Below are positions 11,201-22,588 of a DNA stretch of 64,000 nucleotides, piece after piece. How positions within the stretch are numbered: position 1 is the first letter of the stretch; every line of letters starts with the position of its first letter. The notes below the pieces were generated by a model, which was not told the DNA's origin, searched no databases, and worked only from the letters and a program-made list of their open reading frames with translations. A program made the translations under genes and the position numbers. The DNA lies in the NCBI GenBank assembly GCA_000818945.1, contig KN805407.1:5320-69319 (forward strand). Direction: 5' to 3'. Source of the stretch: Schizochytrium sp. CCTCC M209059. Lineage: Eukaryota; Sar; Bigyra; Thraustochytrida; Thraustochytriidae.

Positions 11201-14200
11201 TGGTCGAGGGCGACCGCGGACGGTGAGACAATTTCCAAGCGGATCGATGTGGTCGAGCTTCCCCGACTCGGTCTCACGTTTTCCACAGAGGAGCACGTCG
11301 TCAATGGAAAGACGGAGGTTCGTCTCTACTGCAATGACCACGCGGGTCTCTATGTCAGTAATGCGGTTCGCAAGAGCAAGATGGCCCAAGATCTCTTGCG
11401 CGGCATTCCGCACGGCGTCATTTTGCAAAGGGCTGGTGACAGAACGCTGCATCTCCTGTTGCCAGCGGCTGCTAAGCCGACGCGCAAGCTGCATCGCGGA
11501 CAAGGTGGCTTTCACGGCGTCGAGCTCGTGCTGGACCGTAGCGACGTTTCCTGGGTCCGCGGGCTGCAGGATCCTCGCTCGCGAACTTCCATGCACTACC
11601 TGTACCCCGTGCACTCATCGCGTTCTTTCCTGTTCACGCGGACGCTTTCATCAGCGCTGTACCTAATGCTGTTGCACCTGATTTCCGGCGAGTTCGATCT
11701 GGCTTTCCGCCTGACGGACTTTTGCGTCGCGGATACGAGGCTGACCCCCGAAGAATCACAACTCGTCAAGCAAATTGTACGTGTGCAAAAGGGTGACATG
11801 CGCACCGACGCCATTGCGTGTCGCCTCAAGCTCATTCTCGTCACCGCCGGCACGGAAATGGCCCAGCTTATTCCTTGGAAGATCACCGAGGAGCTTGTCG
11901 CGTATCTGAACAGGCTGCCTCACGTAAGCGGCGCATGTCGCCTCACGCGCGAGGAAGAGATGCTCTTGCTTGAACTCCAGTCTTCCGGTGCCGATGATGA
12001 CGAGGAAAAGGACGCCGAGGATCTCGTCATGGCCTCGGAAGCTACGGCTGCGGCAACAGCCCAGGCGCCGCCTCGAAGCGCGAGTGCCAAGGCCAAGGCC
12101 GCCAAAGGAAGCGGCGCAGCCGAAGGAGAGGCTGGTGAGGGTGAAGGTACGGCCACCGAAGACGAGGACACAGAAGACGGCGACGGCGACCTCGTTGAAG
12201 GTGCAGGCAAGGCGCCGAGCCGACGTGATGCCTTTCGTCAAGACCCAACACATATTCTCGTCAATCGCATCAACTACCTGCACAAACTGGAAGCGCAATA
12301 TCAGTCGGACCCCGGCGCACCATTCTCAGTGCAAGTGCTGAGTCCCGAAGCTCCCACAATGTACCACTTTGACGCGGTGTGCGATTTGACTAGCATTGAG
12401 GCATCCGACTCGGCCATCAAGAAAATGACCGCGCTCTCCTACACGCGACCCAAGGACGAAGATCTTAGTGGCGTGGCGGCAGTCAAGCGTCTGTCAAAGT
12501 GGTCTCGGCCAGGGCGCATGCGCCTGCACGGCGGCAAGGACAGTCTCGGTTTCCTCTTTTTGTACGAGCTCATGACCGAGTCTGCCCCGCTCAAGGTGCT
12601 TCCCGGAGACTCGCCGTTCAATTGGGCTGCAATTCTGCTTCGTCTTATGCCTGCCCGGGACACCAAAGGTCGCGACGTGCTCAACTCGATTCTGCGCATT
12701 CTCGCCGAAAATCGCTTTCTGGCGCGTGCCGTGCCAAAGTTTGAGGACGCGCGCAAGTTCAAGCTTTCCACGATCTTTCGTGGTCAAAATGTCTTGCAGC
12801 GTCTCCTCACAGAGTTCAGAGATGTCATGTCGCGTCACAAAGACCGTTTGGTGATCCCTGGCCGCATTCCGCGTTCTCTTTTCGAAGTGGGCATTGTCGT
12901 TCCGAGTCCATCTCCGCGCGAGCTCTTTGGCACGGGACCTACGGCTGACCGTATGCTTGTTGCCCCGCGCGTCCGCGACCATGCGTGCGAGCAACGCGAG
13001 CTACGGCCCGTCTCTGTCGATGGCGTCACGCTCAGCGAGGAGGAACTTCGCGCCTTTGCTACGGCTCCCGTGCATTCGGTCATTCCTGGCTACATTGACG
13101 AGGTGGACTCTGCGGAAGGTGGCCTGCGCGCCATGGATGATCTTTCGCAAGACGGGCTGCCATTCTCGGTGGACAGTCATCCCAACGCCCGGGCGCACGT
13201 GGCCCAAAATATGCTCGCGCGTCTTCGAGAGGACGTCAGGTATTACGGCGAAACAGAAAGCAAAGTGCAAGGTCTGCAGATCAAGGGTCTCTCGCCAGCT
13301 GATATCGATCGGTGCGTGGAGAGCACCGGGGCACTCCAAGGCGCTGAGGTGGCCGTCCACGAAATCCTGAATGCCCTGCACACGCAGCTTCGACGGGACA
13401 ACGAATTTACCTCGCGAGGTATCGAGGCCGTTCTCCGCCTGGCCAATCAAATTAGTCCGGATCCGCCTCCCGCTCGAGCTTCAGAGGAAGTTGAGCTCGA
13501 GCACCGGCGCAAGATTGGTGCTCTGTTTGCGCGCGAGCACGGCCAGGAGGCAACTCTGTGGCTCTCACTGTTGATTGGAATGACTCTTGCCTCGGATGGC
13601 TTTGCCGAAGTGAAACGCCTCAACCCATTCCTCTCGGACCAGGATCTTCGATCCCTGGAGGATCTTTTGGCGGCCGTCATGCTTGCCACCAACCGGGCAG
13701 GTCAACTCGCTAGGTGCATTGCGAGCGCCTCAGGTATCCTGCGCATTCTTGGACAAATGCGCGAGATCTGCGGCTCGAGCGCTGCTTTCGACTCTGCAGA
13801 GGTCGGCGAGAGTATCGAAAATCTCAAACTCGAGGTGCAGCTGACTGCATCCGAGCTCGCCAGTCATCTTGCTTGCAAACGGCAGTACGTGACCATGGAA
13901 GAGAGGCGGAGTGCAGATGGCAAGACGTCGATGCGCCTGCGCTACGATCCTCGTCTGCTCGTCTTTGAGTTCATGCAGGATATTCTCTTGCGCAAGTCTC
14001 AGGTGGAACTCGTGGAACAATTCAAGGTGGCTCTACGCGCGGGCGACTCGCGGTGTCATCAAATGCTCATGGGTGCCGGAAAGACGACGGTGGTGGCTCC
14101 GATCCTCGCGCTTCTTCTTGGCAGCGACAGCGTCTCGCCTCTTGTCATGCAGGTGGTGCCCCGTGCGCTCTTTCAATTTTCGTGCTCGGTCATGCGCTCG

Positions 14201-17200
14201 TGCTTCTCGGCCGTGATTCAGAAACAGGTCTACACCTTTACATATGATCGCTTCAAGCCTCCGTCAAAGACCTTGTACCAAAAACTACTCAAGGCCAAGG
14301 CTGCTCGGGGTGTGGTGATTTCGACGCCAACGGCCATCAAGTCGTTCACGCTCAAGTTTGTTGAGACGGTGAACGCCATTCTCACGCTCAAGGCGGCCAT
14401 CGCGGACAATAAAGACACGAGTGAAATGTCCTTTTTTGGCGTCTTAGGGCGGCGCATCACTACCACGATTCGTGGCGACCGCCAGCAGGAGATGAACCAG
14501 CTGATGTTGCAAAAGCTCATTGTGCAGGCTCAGACGTGCGTGCGCATCCTCTCCCTCTTTCGCAACGGCTCGCTCATCCTCGACGAGGTCGATCTCATTT
14601 TGCATCCCCTCAAGAGCGAGCTGAACTGGCCCATGGGCCAAAAGGAGCCGCTCGACTTTACGCGCACGCCAACTGGGGCAGTCACTGGATTGCGCTGGCG
14701 CATTCCTTTTCACCTTCTCGATGCGGTTCTCTTTGCAACCGAGCGTCGAATGACTGTCCGATTCGAGAACAGCCGCGAGGCGCGCGTGATTCTGAACAAA
14801 CTTCGCGAAGCCATTGACCACGGATGCGAGCGCAAACATCTACAGCGTACCCCGCATCTCATTTTGGTCTCCAAACAGTACTACAACCAAGCCATTAAAC
14901 CACTTATTGCGCAGTGGATGCTCATTTGGCTTTCGGAGCACAAGATTGTCGGCGTGAGCAACAACGAGCTTCTCGAGTATCTTCTCAAGGGGTCGGTGGG
15001 CGCGCGCCAAGGCGTGACGGAGAAGATCAACCGCTGCCTCACCGACGACCAAATGAAGATGGTGAATCTCGGGCATGACTGGATTCGTTCGTTTCTCCCG
15101 CACGCCTTGAGCAAGATCAACCGCGTACACTTTGGTCTCTTGACACCGCGCGATCTGCGTCGCGCTCTCGTTCTCGATCCGAACATGCCCGAGTCGCGGC
15201 GCCTCCTCGCCGTTCCCTTTGTTGGCAAGGATGTCCCGAGTCGAGCTTCTGAGTTCGCGCATCCAGATGTAGTGATTGGGCTCGCTATTCTGGCATATCG
15301 ATACGAAGGTCTGCGCTTTACGGACTTTCAGACGGTCCTCGAAGGTCTGCGTGCCCGCGTGGAGACGGAAACGGGCCCGTACCGCAAGCGCGAAGCGTGC
15401 AAGCTGTACTCTCGCTGGGTTCGGCTTGCGGGCGGACGTGTGCGCGGAGAACTGACAAAGGAGCAGCTCGAGTCCAAGGCTGGTGATGGTGACGATGCCG
15501 ATGAGGAAGATGACCTGGACCTTCTCATGATGGATGGATGGGCAGGCGCCGAAGAAGAACTGGCTCGCGCCAATGCCGAGGACGAAGCTGCACGTGCGCG
15601 TCTCAAGGACGTTGTGCGTCGCGCTGCGTACCTGGGCGGCACGCGTAGCGACGAGGAGGTATTTCAGGATATTTGGCCGCTGCAACTCGTCGACATGCGA
15701 GACATCGAGCAGGTTCGTGTGCTGTACAGATTGCTCTGGCGACTTCCGCACGTGGTCGAGCATTATTTGAACGAGTATGTTTTTCCACAAACCTGCCGAC
15801 ACCAAGGTCTGAAGCTGTCTGCGTGCGGACAGGCCCTCGGTGGCGAACTCTTGTACAATCAGCGATTCGGCTTTTCGGGAACGCCGTCTGATCTCTTGCC
15901 CGTGGAACTTGGGCGCTGCCACTACGAGGCAGGGTCCGATGGCAAGATGATGCACTTGCTGACGGCACCACAAGTGGTCACGTACGAGAAGCTGAGCCTG
16001 AATTGGACCGTCTTGGGCGTTTTGGACCTCGTCGCAGCGGCGCAGCCGACGTACCACGCGCTCTTGGACACGGGTGCCCTTATTACAGGCATGTCGAATC
16101 TCGAAGTGGCTGCGTACCTGCTGCGCGCTGGCTTGCCGGATCACGAGGGTGTCGTCTTTCTCGACGAGTCTGACCGCAAAATGATCTTGCTGCGTCACGG
16201 GTGGCGTGTGATGGAGCTCGAGCAATGTGGGCTTGCCAAACACAAACGGTTCTCCTTTTACGATCAGATTCACACAACGGGTATGGATATCAAGCAGAGT
16301 CTGGGTGCCAAGGCTGTTTTAACGCTTGGAAAGGACATGACGTTTCGCGACTACGCGCAGGGTGCCTTTCGTATGCGCGGTATTGGCAAGGGCCAAACGA
16401 TCCATCTGGTGATCATTCCGGAAGTTTTGCATTTGATGGAAGCGGAACTTGCCAAGGCGAGCAAGGGTGCCATGACGAAGACGCCCGAGCTCGAGGCAGT
16501 CAACGCTGCCATCAACGAAGCTGAAGCGAACGAAACCCGAAGCGAAGCTGGTCTCTTGCGAGCTGTGTGCGCCTGGCTGGTCATCAATTCCATGCATTCG
16601 GAGCGACTGCAGTTCAATCTCTTGTGCGAGCAAAACGTGCGTAATGTGTGGCGAAAACAGGCCTTCAAGACGCTCATTCAGGACTTTGCAGACGGCCAAA
16701 CACGATTCGAGCTGCAGGGCGGACGATACTCGCGTCACGTCAAGACGCGGTTTACGCCAGACGGACACGAGCGCTTGGCGCTTGCAGAGTCTGCCGAGGT
16801 CTTTCGAGAGCGCGTCGACTACAGCGTCGCCAATGTGGTGCCGAAGCCGCGCCCGCTGGCTGACAAGATTGCGAGCCTGATTCAGACCCACGAACACTTT
16901 TTGACCGGTCCCAACGACATTACGCAGGTATCGGAGATTCAGCGCATGGTGGCCAACATTGACGCTCGCACGCCATTGAAGTCGGAAAAGTGGCACAAGA
17001 CTGCCGAAGAGGTCGAAGCGGAGATTCAACAAGAAGTGCTGGAGGAGGAAGAGGTGCTTCAGGGGCAGGACGCAGCCTTTGATCGCGAACAGGTTCAAGA
17101 GCAAGAACAGGAGCAAGAACAGGAGCAGGAGCAAGAGCAGGAGCAGGAACAGGAACAAGAGAAGGAACAGGAGCCCGAGGTGTTTAGCAAGAAACGCTAC

Positions 17201-19624
17201 AGCAAGGACGAGTTCCTCAAACCCTGGGACGTGGGTACTTTGGCGTTGCAGCCTGCGCCCGAGCTGCAAGGGTTTTTTCCCGCTTCAGAATTTGCAGTTT
17301 ATGCCTCGTCACGCTTCAAGGCAACGCCGATTCACTTTCCAGACTACCTCTATGTGTCGAGCAACTACTACAAGCAGCAGTGGTCGCTCAGCACACATCG
17401 ACGGTTGAAGAATGTGATTATTGTGCTGGACTGGATTCCCGATACTACGTTGCTTCGTCTGGGCGTCGACGAGGCAGACGCTGGTGGCGAGGGTCATGAT
17501 ATCACTGGAGGCAGCGGCGGCAGCGGCGGCGGCGGCATGGGAGGTGGCATGGCGAGCATTCTGAACCTTTCTGATTCGGGTGGCGTCGGCAGCGGGCAGG
17601 CGCAATCGCGGGCTCGTGCGCTGACGCCCGAACAAGAGGAAACGTTGCGGAACACCTTTAAGCTTTTCGATGGTGGCAAGGGTTACATTTCTCCACAGCA
17701 GCTCCGCGAGGTTCTGCTAACGATGGGTGTCGAGCTGCAGAGCACGCGAGAGCTGCACGATATTGTGGACGTGGTAGTGAAGCGGCGCAAGGGCAAAGAT
17801 CGCGCGGATCCTGCGCTCGCTGGCCAGGACGAACTTGAGCGGCGCATCACCTTTGCAGATATCAAGGATCTCGTTCGCAGTCGTACAGCCGAGCAGGTAG
17901 AGAGCGGACGCTTTTTTGTTGCCGTCTCACTTGCCGAAGCAGAAACGCTGCGGCGCATCATGCACGCCAAGACAACGATATCGGTGCAAGGGGCGGTGCA
18001 CAAGAGCTTTGTGGAGCATTCGAATGCGGCAGTGGCTCTCCGTCTCTTGCGAGGAAGCGCGCGAGAGGGCTCAGGCGCAGAGTCCCTCGTCTCTCTTGAC
18101 GAGTCGGCCATGTTCAAGCCGAGCCGAAGGTACCAAACGTTGACGGCCGCGCAGTGCTGGCGCTTCATCAACTCTGAGATGTGGTTCCAGGACCGGGAAT
18201 TGAGTGCTCTCTTGCAAGCAATTCAGGACAACACGTGCAAACAGCGCGAAAAGTGGTTCAACGAAGTGCGCAGCTGCCGCCGTCGCAAGCAGCTCCAGGT
18301 GGCGTACACGCCCGTGGCCAAGCTCTTCACCACGCCTGACCAGTATCATCTTTTGCACTACAAGGCGACGATTGCGAGAATCCGTGAGCTTCTTTTGTCG
18401 CGCAATCTATACTTGTTGGACGCTTTTCGCGCTTTTGACTCGGACGGAAATGGGCAAATTGGATGCACCGAAATGTACTCGGCGCTGTCCTGGCTGGGAC
18501 TGCACCTCACCGCGGCCCAGGTCCAGGACTTTGTGCGCGAGATGAGTCCTGGAACGACGGGCTATGTCAATTTTGTTGAATTCAAGGAAGCGCTCATGGA
18601 TCCAGAGCTAGGCGACGCTGACCCGCTCGTGGGAGGTGACACGGCTGACGCAGACGCCGTGGCGGCGCAAGCGAACGCCATCATGGCGAGCAGCAAACAG
18701 CAGGCGGGCTCGAACGGGGCCATCTCGGAAAGCGACGACCCTTTTGGTCTGCTTCGCGACGCGACCGTGACGGGTGGCGCCGGCAGTGGCGCAGGTGCTG
18801 GGCAAGAAACACAAGCGGATGAGATCTTCCAGCGCATCGTCATCCCGCGCAAGCAGATTGCAGAGCTGAGCGAGGTGGACGACAAGTTCCGTACAGAAAA
18901 GGAGGGCCCCGTTGAAGTGAGCGTTTTGCGGGACATCAACTTTGCCCTCGTGCGCCACGCAGCCTTTGTCAAGCTTTGGACCACGCGCAGCCTGAAAACG
19001 GTCGTCTGGGGCGCCTCGGTCTGGCGTCCTGACATCGAGCTTGCCTGGTATTCAAAGCTGGGCAAGACCAAGGAGCTCATTTGTCTTGGGCACTTTGCGA
19101 CGCGAGGATACGTGGATCCGCACAAGACCAAGGACAAGGTCACTGGCAAGACGATTGACCGCTTCGTTCTCGAAGTGACGGACAAGGGCGTCATGGGTCT
19201 GTCGGGCAAGAAAAGGCATCGTGCGATCGTGTCAAAGGTTCTTCCGCATCCGTCGCGCTTTCATTTAGTGTGGAGCAAAACGCAAGGGTCGAAGCCGCTC
19301 TTTGTTTGGGAAGGTGTGCCGCCTTCGCGCGACTTTGTGTCGCTTGGACATGTGTGCACGACCACCTCGAGCCCGCCACCGCTGGACGCGGTGCGATGCG
19401 CGCCGCGCAATTGGGTCAATACCTCGGATGCTACTCCGCAACTGGTTTGGGAGGATACAGGAACGGCAGGTCGCCCAGGATCGCTTTGGAGCGTTACCTC
19501 GATGAATATCATCGTGGGCACGGATGGCCATAATCCGCCCAAAGGTCCATTTTACGAGTTTGCCTTTGACAAGTGGCTCTGCACCAATGATTTCCGGGCC
19601 ATTCCCATGTCGGGAACAAATTAG
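3908..19624 (+). CDS. Giant DUF3638/DUF3645 SF2-like ATPase with EF-hands and Vps62-like tail
   Basis: One exon of 5238 residues, starting at the ATG at 3908 (an in-frame GTG lies 13 codons upstream). Domain order: an N-terminal globular region (about 1-240); a disordered Ser/Pro/Ala/Gln region (about 250-790) with one NPF, one DPF, one DPW and two DDFADF-type motifs and a polyQ block (about 677-765); then long helical regions. The ATPase-like core follows, with Walker A GAGKTT at 3389-3394, DEVD at 3559-3562, the DUF3645 signature PFVGKDVP...EFAHPDVVIGLAIL near 3765-3795 and FSFYDQIHTTGMDIKQ near 4120. An EQ repeat lies near 4397-4425, EF-hand-like segments near 4580 and 4845 (DSDGNGQIGCTE) and 4880, and a Vps62/DUF946-like beta-rich tail from about 5015. 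DUF3638/DUF3645 proteins occur in fungi and protists, usually near 3000 residues, with no settled biochemical role. The domain calls are strong; a trafficking role is inferred from the adaptor motifs and tail. Confidence 0.9.
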
Positions 19625-20285
19625 ACAACAATGCAGTCCTAGGCGTCTGCAGCAAAATGCAGATATATTTCCTTTGCGAGATGCCATTGCGAATCACAAC
19701 TAGAAGAACCAAGGCCGTCGAGCTGACAAGAGAGCAAGTAAGCCAAGCGAAAAAGCTGTCCGACATCAAAGCAGAACCATCAATGCCGATGCATCATCCA
19801 TCAACTTTATAGTCAAAAGAAGACGATTGCACCAAGAATAACGACACCAATGTGTGTCTCAGTTTCGCCCTTTAGACTTACGAAGTGCAATACAAGTCTC
19901 GCTCACACTCTTGAGGATATGATGCTTGGTGTTTTCTTCAAATCAAATCATTGTATACGCATTCTTTCTTGCTCGACGAAGTACTTTGTTGTACGCCGAT
20001 AGCTCAAAATGAACAGCTGACTCGACTCGGCTTGACTTGACTCGACTTGGCTTGCCTCTACTTGTCTTAATTCGACTCAACTTGACTCGACTCGACTCGA
20101 CTCGTCTTAATTCTACTCAACTTGGCTTGACTCTGCTCATCTTAATTCGACTCAACTTGACTCAACTCAACTTGACTCGACTCTATTCCACAGAGTGATC
20201 CTTCGAATAAACAAAGAGATCAATCTCTCTTGCGGTGCAGCTGGCCAGTCGCCGAGGTGAAATAAATTGAAATGGGAAAAGTGTG
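19625..20285. other. Intergenic spacer with degenerate CTTGACTCGACT repeat
   Basis: This is the convergent 3' flank of the giant gene and the SLC35B4-like gene. From about 20022 to 20188 the sequence is an imperfect tandem array built from CTTGACTCGA-like 5- and 10-mers, with TCTTAATTC variants. No coding pattern is seen. Confidence 0.6.
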
Positions 20286-22105
20286 TCAATTTGTTTTTTT
20301 GTTTTCCGCGGCCGAAGGTTCCTCTTGCGCTTTAGAGGAAAACATGCCACTGTAAAGACCCACACCAGCAAAAACGAGGCAGGTCCCAAGCCAGTGTTTT
20401 GCAGAAAAGGGATTTTGAAAGTAGACGACGCTGAAGATGATGCTGAGGAACTTGCGAAAGGTGATCGTCATCGTGCACGTGAGCGTTGAGGAGACAGCAG
20501 TCAGACGGTAAACGAAGGAAATGCAAACGAGTTGCGAAAGAACATTGCCGAGAAGAAGAACCCAAAGAACGGGAATCTGTTGCAACGCAGCAGGAAGCGT
20601 CGCAGCGAGAGCAGGGATTTCGTCTGCCAGCGTCGGGGATGCGGCCCAGATGTCAATGTGAGAGCTGATATCTTGGCCACGAACGATAACGAACCACGGA
20701 AGAGCAAGGACATGCGAGTAGAATTTAAGCTCGTTCGCGTGTTTGCCCCACTTTTTGTATCCATTTTCCTGAAAGTGTCCGAGGGCAGCACTAGCAAAGA
20801 GCGCAACCGTGAGCAGCCCGAGCCCAAAGAGCCATTCTTGGAAGACGCCAGCGCCTTGCGGGGTTGCCGAGCCCTGCACCTTGTCTTTGGCATCGGCTGC
20901 GCTGCTCCCTAGCGCGCCAACGTCGCCACAGCAATCTGAAGCTGAGGAGGTCTCGTCCGCGGCCATTGCTTGTTTTTGCTGAGCATCTGCCCAGGTCGCG
21001 AGGAGAATGCCAGCAGACACAAGAAGCACGCCCTGGACCTGATGCGAAGCGTACTTTTTGCCAAAAGCGGCCCAGCCGATGAGCAAGGAGGCTGCAAGAC
21101 TACTTGCGCGGAAGACCATGTGGAGCGGCATGGCGATATGGTATTTCAGAGCCATGTTGTTGAGAAGCGACAAAGTAAAGAAGGTCGTAGTAATAAAGGC
21201 ATGGAACCAGAGCGGGATGCCTCTGGGCTTGAGTAGACGTCCCTGGCGGCCCCACGCCAAGACGTCTGGCAGGCCGAGCGTCGCAACAAAGGCAAACTGC
21301 GCCAGCGTGATGAGGGCTCCTGCGCCCGGGTCTCTGCTCGTGATCATCTCCTGTGTGTGTGTGCGTGTGCGTGTGCGTGTGCGTGTGCGTGTGCGTGTGC
21401 GTGTGCGTGTGCGTGTGCGTGTGCGTGTGCGTGTGCGTGTGCGTGTGCGTGTGCGTGTGCGTGTGCGTGTGCGTGTGCGTGTGCGTGTGCGTGTGCGTGT
21501 GCGTGTGCGTGTGCGTGTGCGTGTGCGTGTGCGTGTGCGTGTGCGTGTGCGTGTGCGTGTGCGTGTGCGTGTGCGTGTGCGTGTGCGTGTGCGTGTGCGT
21601 GTGCGTGTGCGTGTGCGTGTGCGTGTGCGTGTGCGTGTGCGTGTGCGTGTGCGTGTGCGTGTGCGTGTGCGTGTGCGTGTGCGTGTGCGTGTGCGTGTGC
21701 GTGTGCGTGTGCGTGTGCGTGTGCGTGTGCGTGTGCGTGTGCGTGTGCGTGTGCGTGTGCGTGTGCGTGTGCGTGTGCGTGTGCGTGTGCGTGTGCGTGT
21801 GCGTGTGCGTGTGCGTGTGCGTGTGCGTGTGCGTGTGCGTGTGCGTGTGCGTGTGCGTGTGCGTGTGCGTGTGCGTGTGCGTGTGCGTGTGCGCTGTGTC
21901 AGCTGTGCGTCCCGTCCCTCGCCTCGCCTCGCTTCGCTCTGCCCTGCCTGCCTCCCTGCCTCGCAAAGCTAGCTAGCTGGCCAGCAACGCCCGCGCCGCT
22001 CTCCGCGCCACCACGTACCAAGAAGACCACGTTCACCATGCAGCCCGCGAGAATTCCGCCCACACACTGCGCGACATCGGCCGCGCTGCCCTCCGCGACT
22101 ACCAT
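20286..22105 (-). CDS. UDP-sugar transporter, SLC35B4/YEA4-like, two exons
   Basis: Exon 1 is complement(22019-22105) and exon 2 is complement(20286-21350), giving 383 residues. The junction is phase 0: exon 1 ends NVVFL at a GTACGT donor and exon 2 starts EMITSRDPGAGALITLAQF. The joined stretch reproduces the first helix and loop of SLC35B4 (NVxFLE...GxxxTFAQF-type). Later features are MALKYHIAMPLHMVFRAS and, near the end, FRKFLSIIFSVVYFQNPF followed by HWLGTCLVFAGVGLY, all typical of this subfamily. These multi-span carriers exchange UDP-GlcNAc and/or UDP-xylose across ER or Golgi membranes. The C-terminus is KKTN, a dilysine KKxx retrieval signal, which points to ER/cis-Golgi. The 668-bp intron (21351-22018) is mostly a hexamer microsatellite that runs up to the acceptor CACACAG. 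Family assignment is firm; the transported sugar is not determined. Confidence 0.9.
21353..21893. repeat. Hexanucleotide microsatellite (TGTGCG)n, about 90 copies
   Basis: About 540 bp of almost perfect TGTGCG repeat, strictly alternating purine and pyrimidine throughout, lying inside the SLC35B4-like intron and touching its splice acceptor. All six frames are open, giving meaningless dipeptide repeats (VR, CA, CV, HT). Such alternating sequence is a classic Z-DNA former. The assembled length may not be exact. Confidence 0.97.
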
Positions 22106-22189
22106 CCTTTCCCTTGCTCTTCCTCCGCTCGCGCGCAGCTGCAGCACGCGAAGCGACTCTGGTCGCGCGGGGTCGCTTGTCCTTCGTCC

Positions 22190-22588
22190 AACTTGTACTA
22201 TCCACAAGGCCGCTACGAGGAGGAGGCCTTGGCGGACTACGAGGAAGCGCTGTCGACTTGCAATGAAAGTCTTGGCGACCGGTATCCCAAAGTGGCCACC
22301 TCGCTAGGCGGCATCACCAACTTATACTATTCACAGGGCCGCTACGAGGAGGCCTTGGCGCATTAGGAGGAGGCCTTGGCGTTCTAATAGAAGATCGCCT
22401 TGGCGTACCACGAGGAGGTCTTGGCGTACTACGAGCAAGCGCTGTCGGTTTTCAAGAAGAGAATTGGCATTCGGCATCCCTTCGTGGCGAGAACGCAAAG
22501 GGAAATATATCGAATTCGCTCGCAGAACGATTCGAGCAAAGACGCAGCGTCGATCTTCGCTGCAAAAACTTGCATTCCTCGGGGGTAG
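22190..22588 (+). pseudogene. Decayed TPR (kinesin-light-chain-like) gene fragment
   Basis: One frame from 22190 reads like tetratricopeptide repeats of the kinesin-light-chain type: NLYYPQGRYEEEALADYEEA, then LGDRYPKVATSLGGITNLYY, then SQGRYEEALAH. It is broken by TAG and by TAA-TAG, after which it resumes with LAYYEQALSVFKKRIGIRHP and ends at TAG 22586-22588. There is no upstream start or flanking TPR units, and three in-frame stops lie within 70 bp, so this is a relic rather than a spliced gene. It sits head-to-head against exon 1 of the SLC35B4-like gene, about 85 bp away, so it may overlap that gene's 5' UTR or promoter. Large KLC-like TPR families often leave such fragments. Confidence 0.7.

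Noticed and set aside
21058..22307. Long open frames encoding VR, CV, CA and HT dipeptide repeats
   Set aside because: They are translations of the TGTGCG array, which is open in all six frames; the array is intronic in the SLC35B4-like gene.
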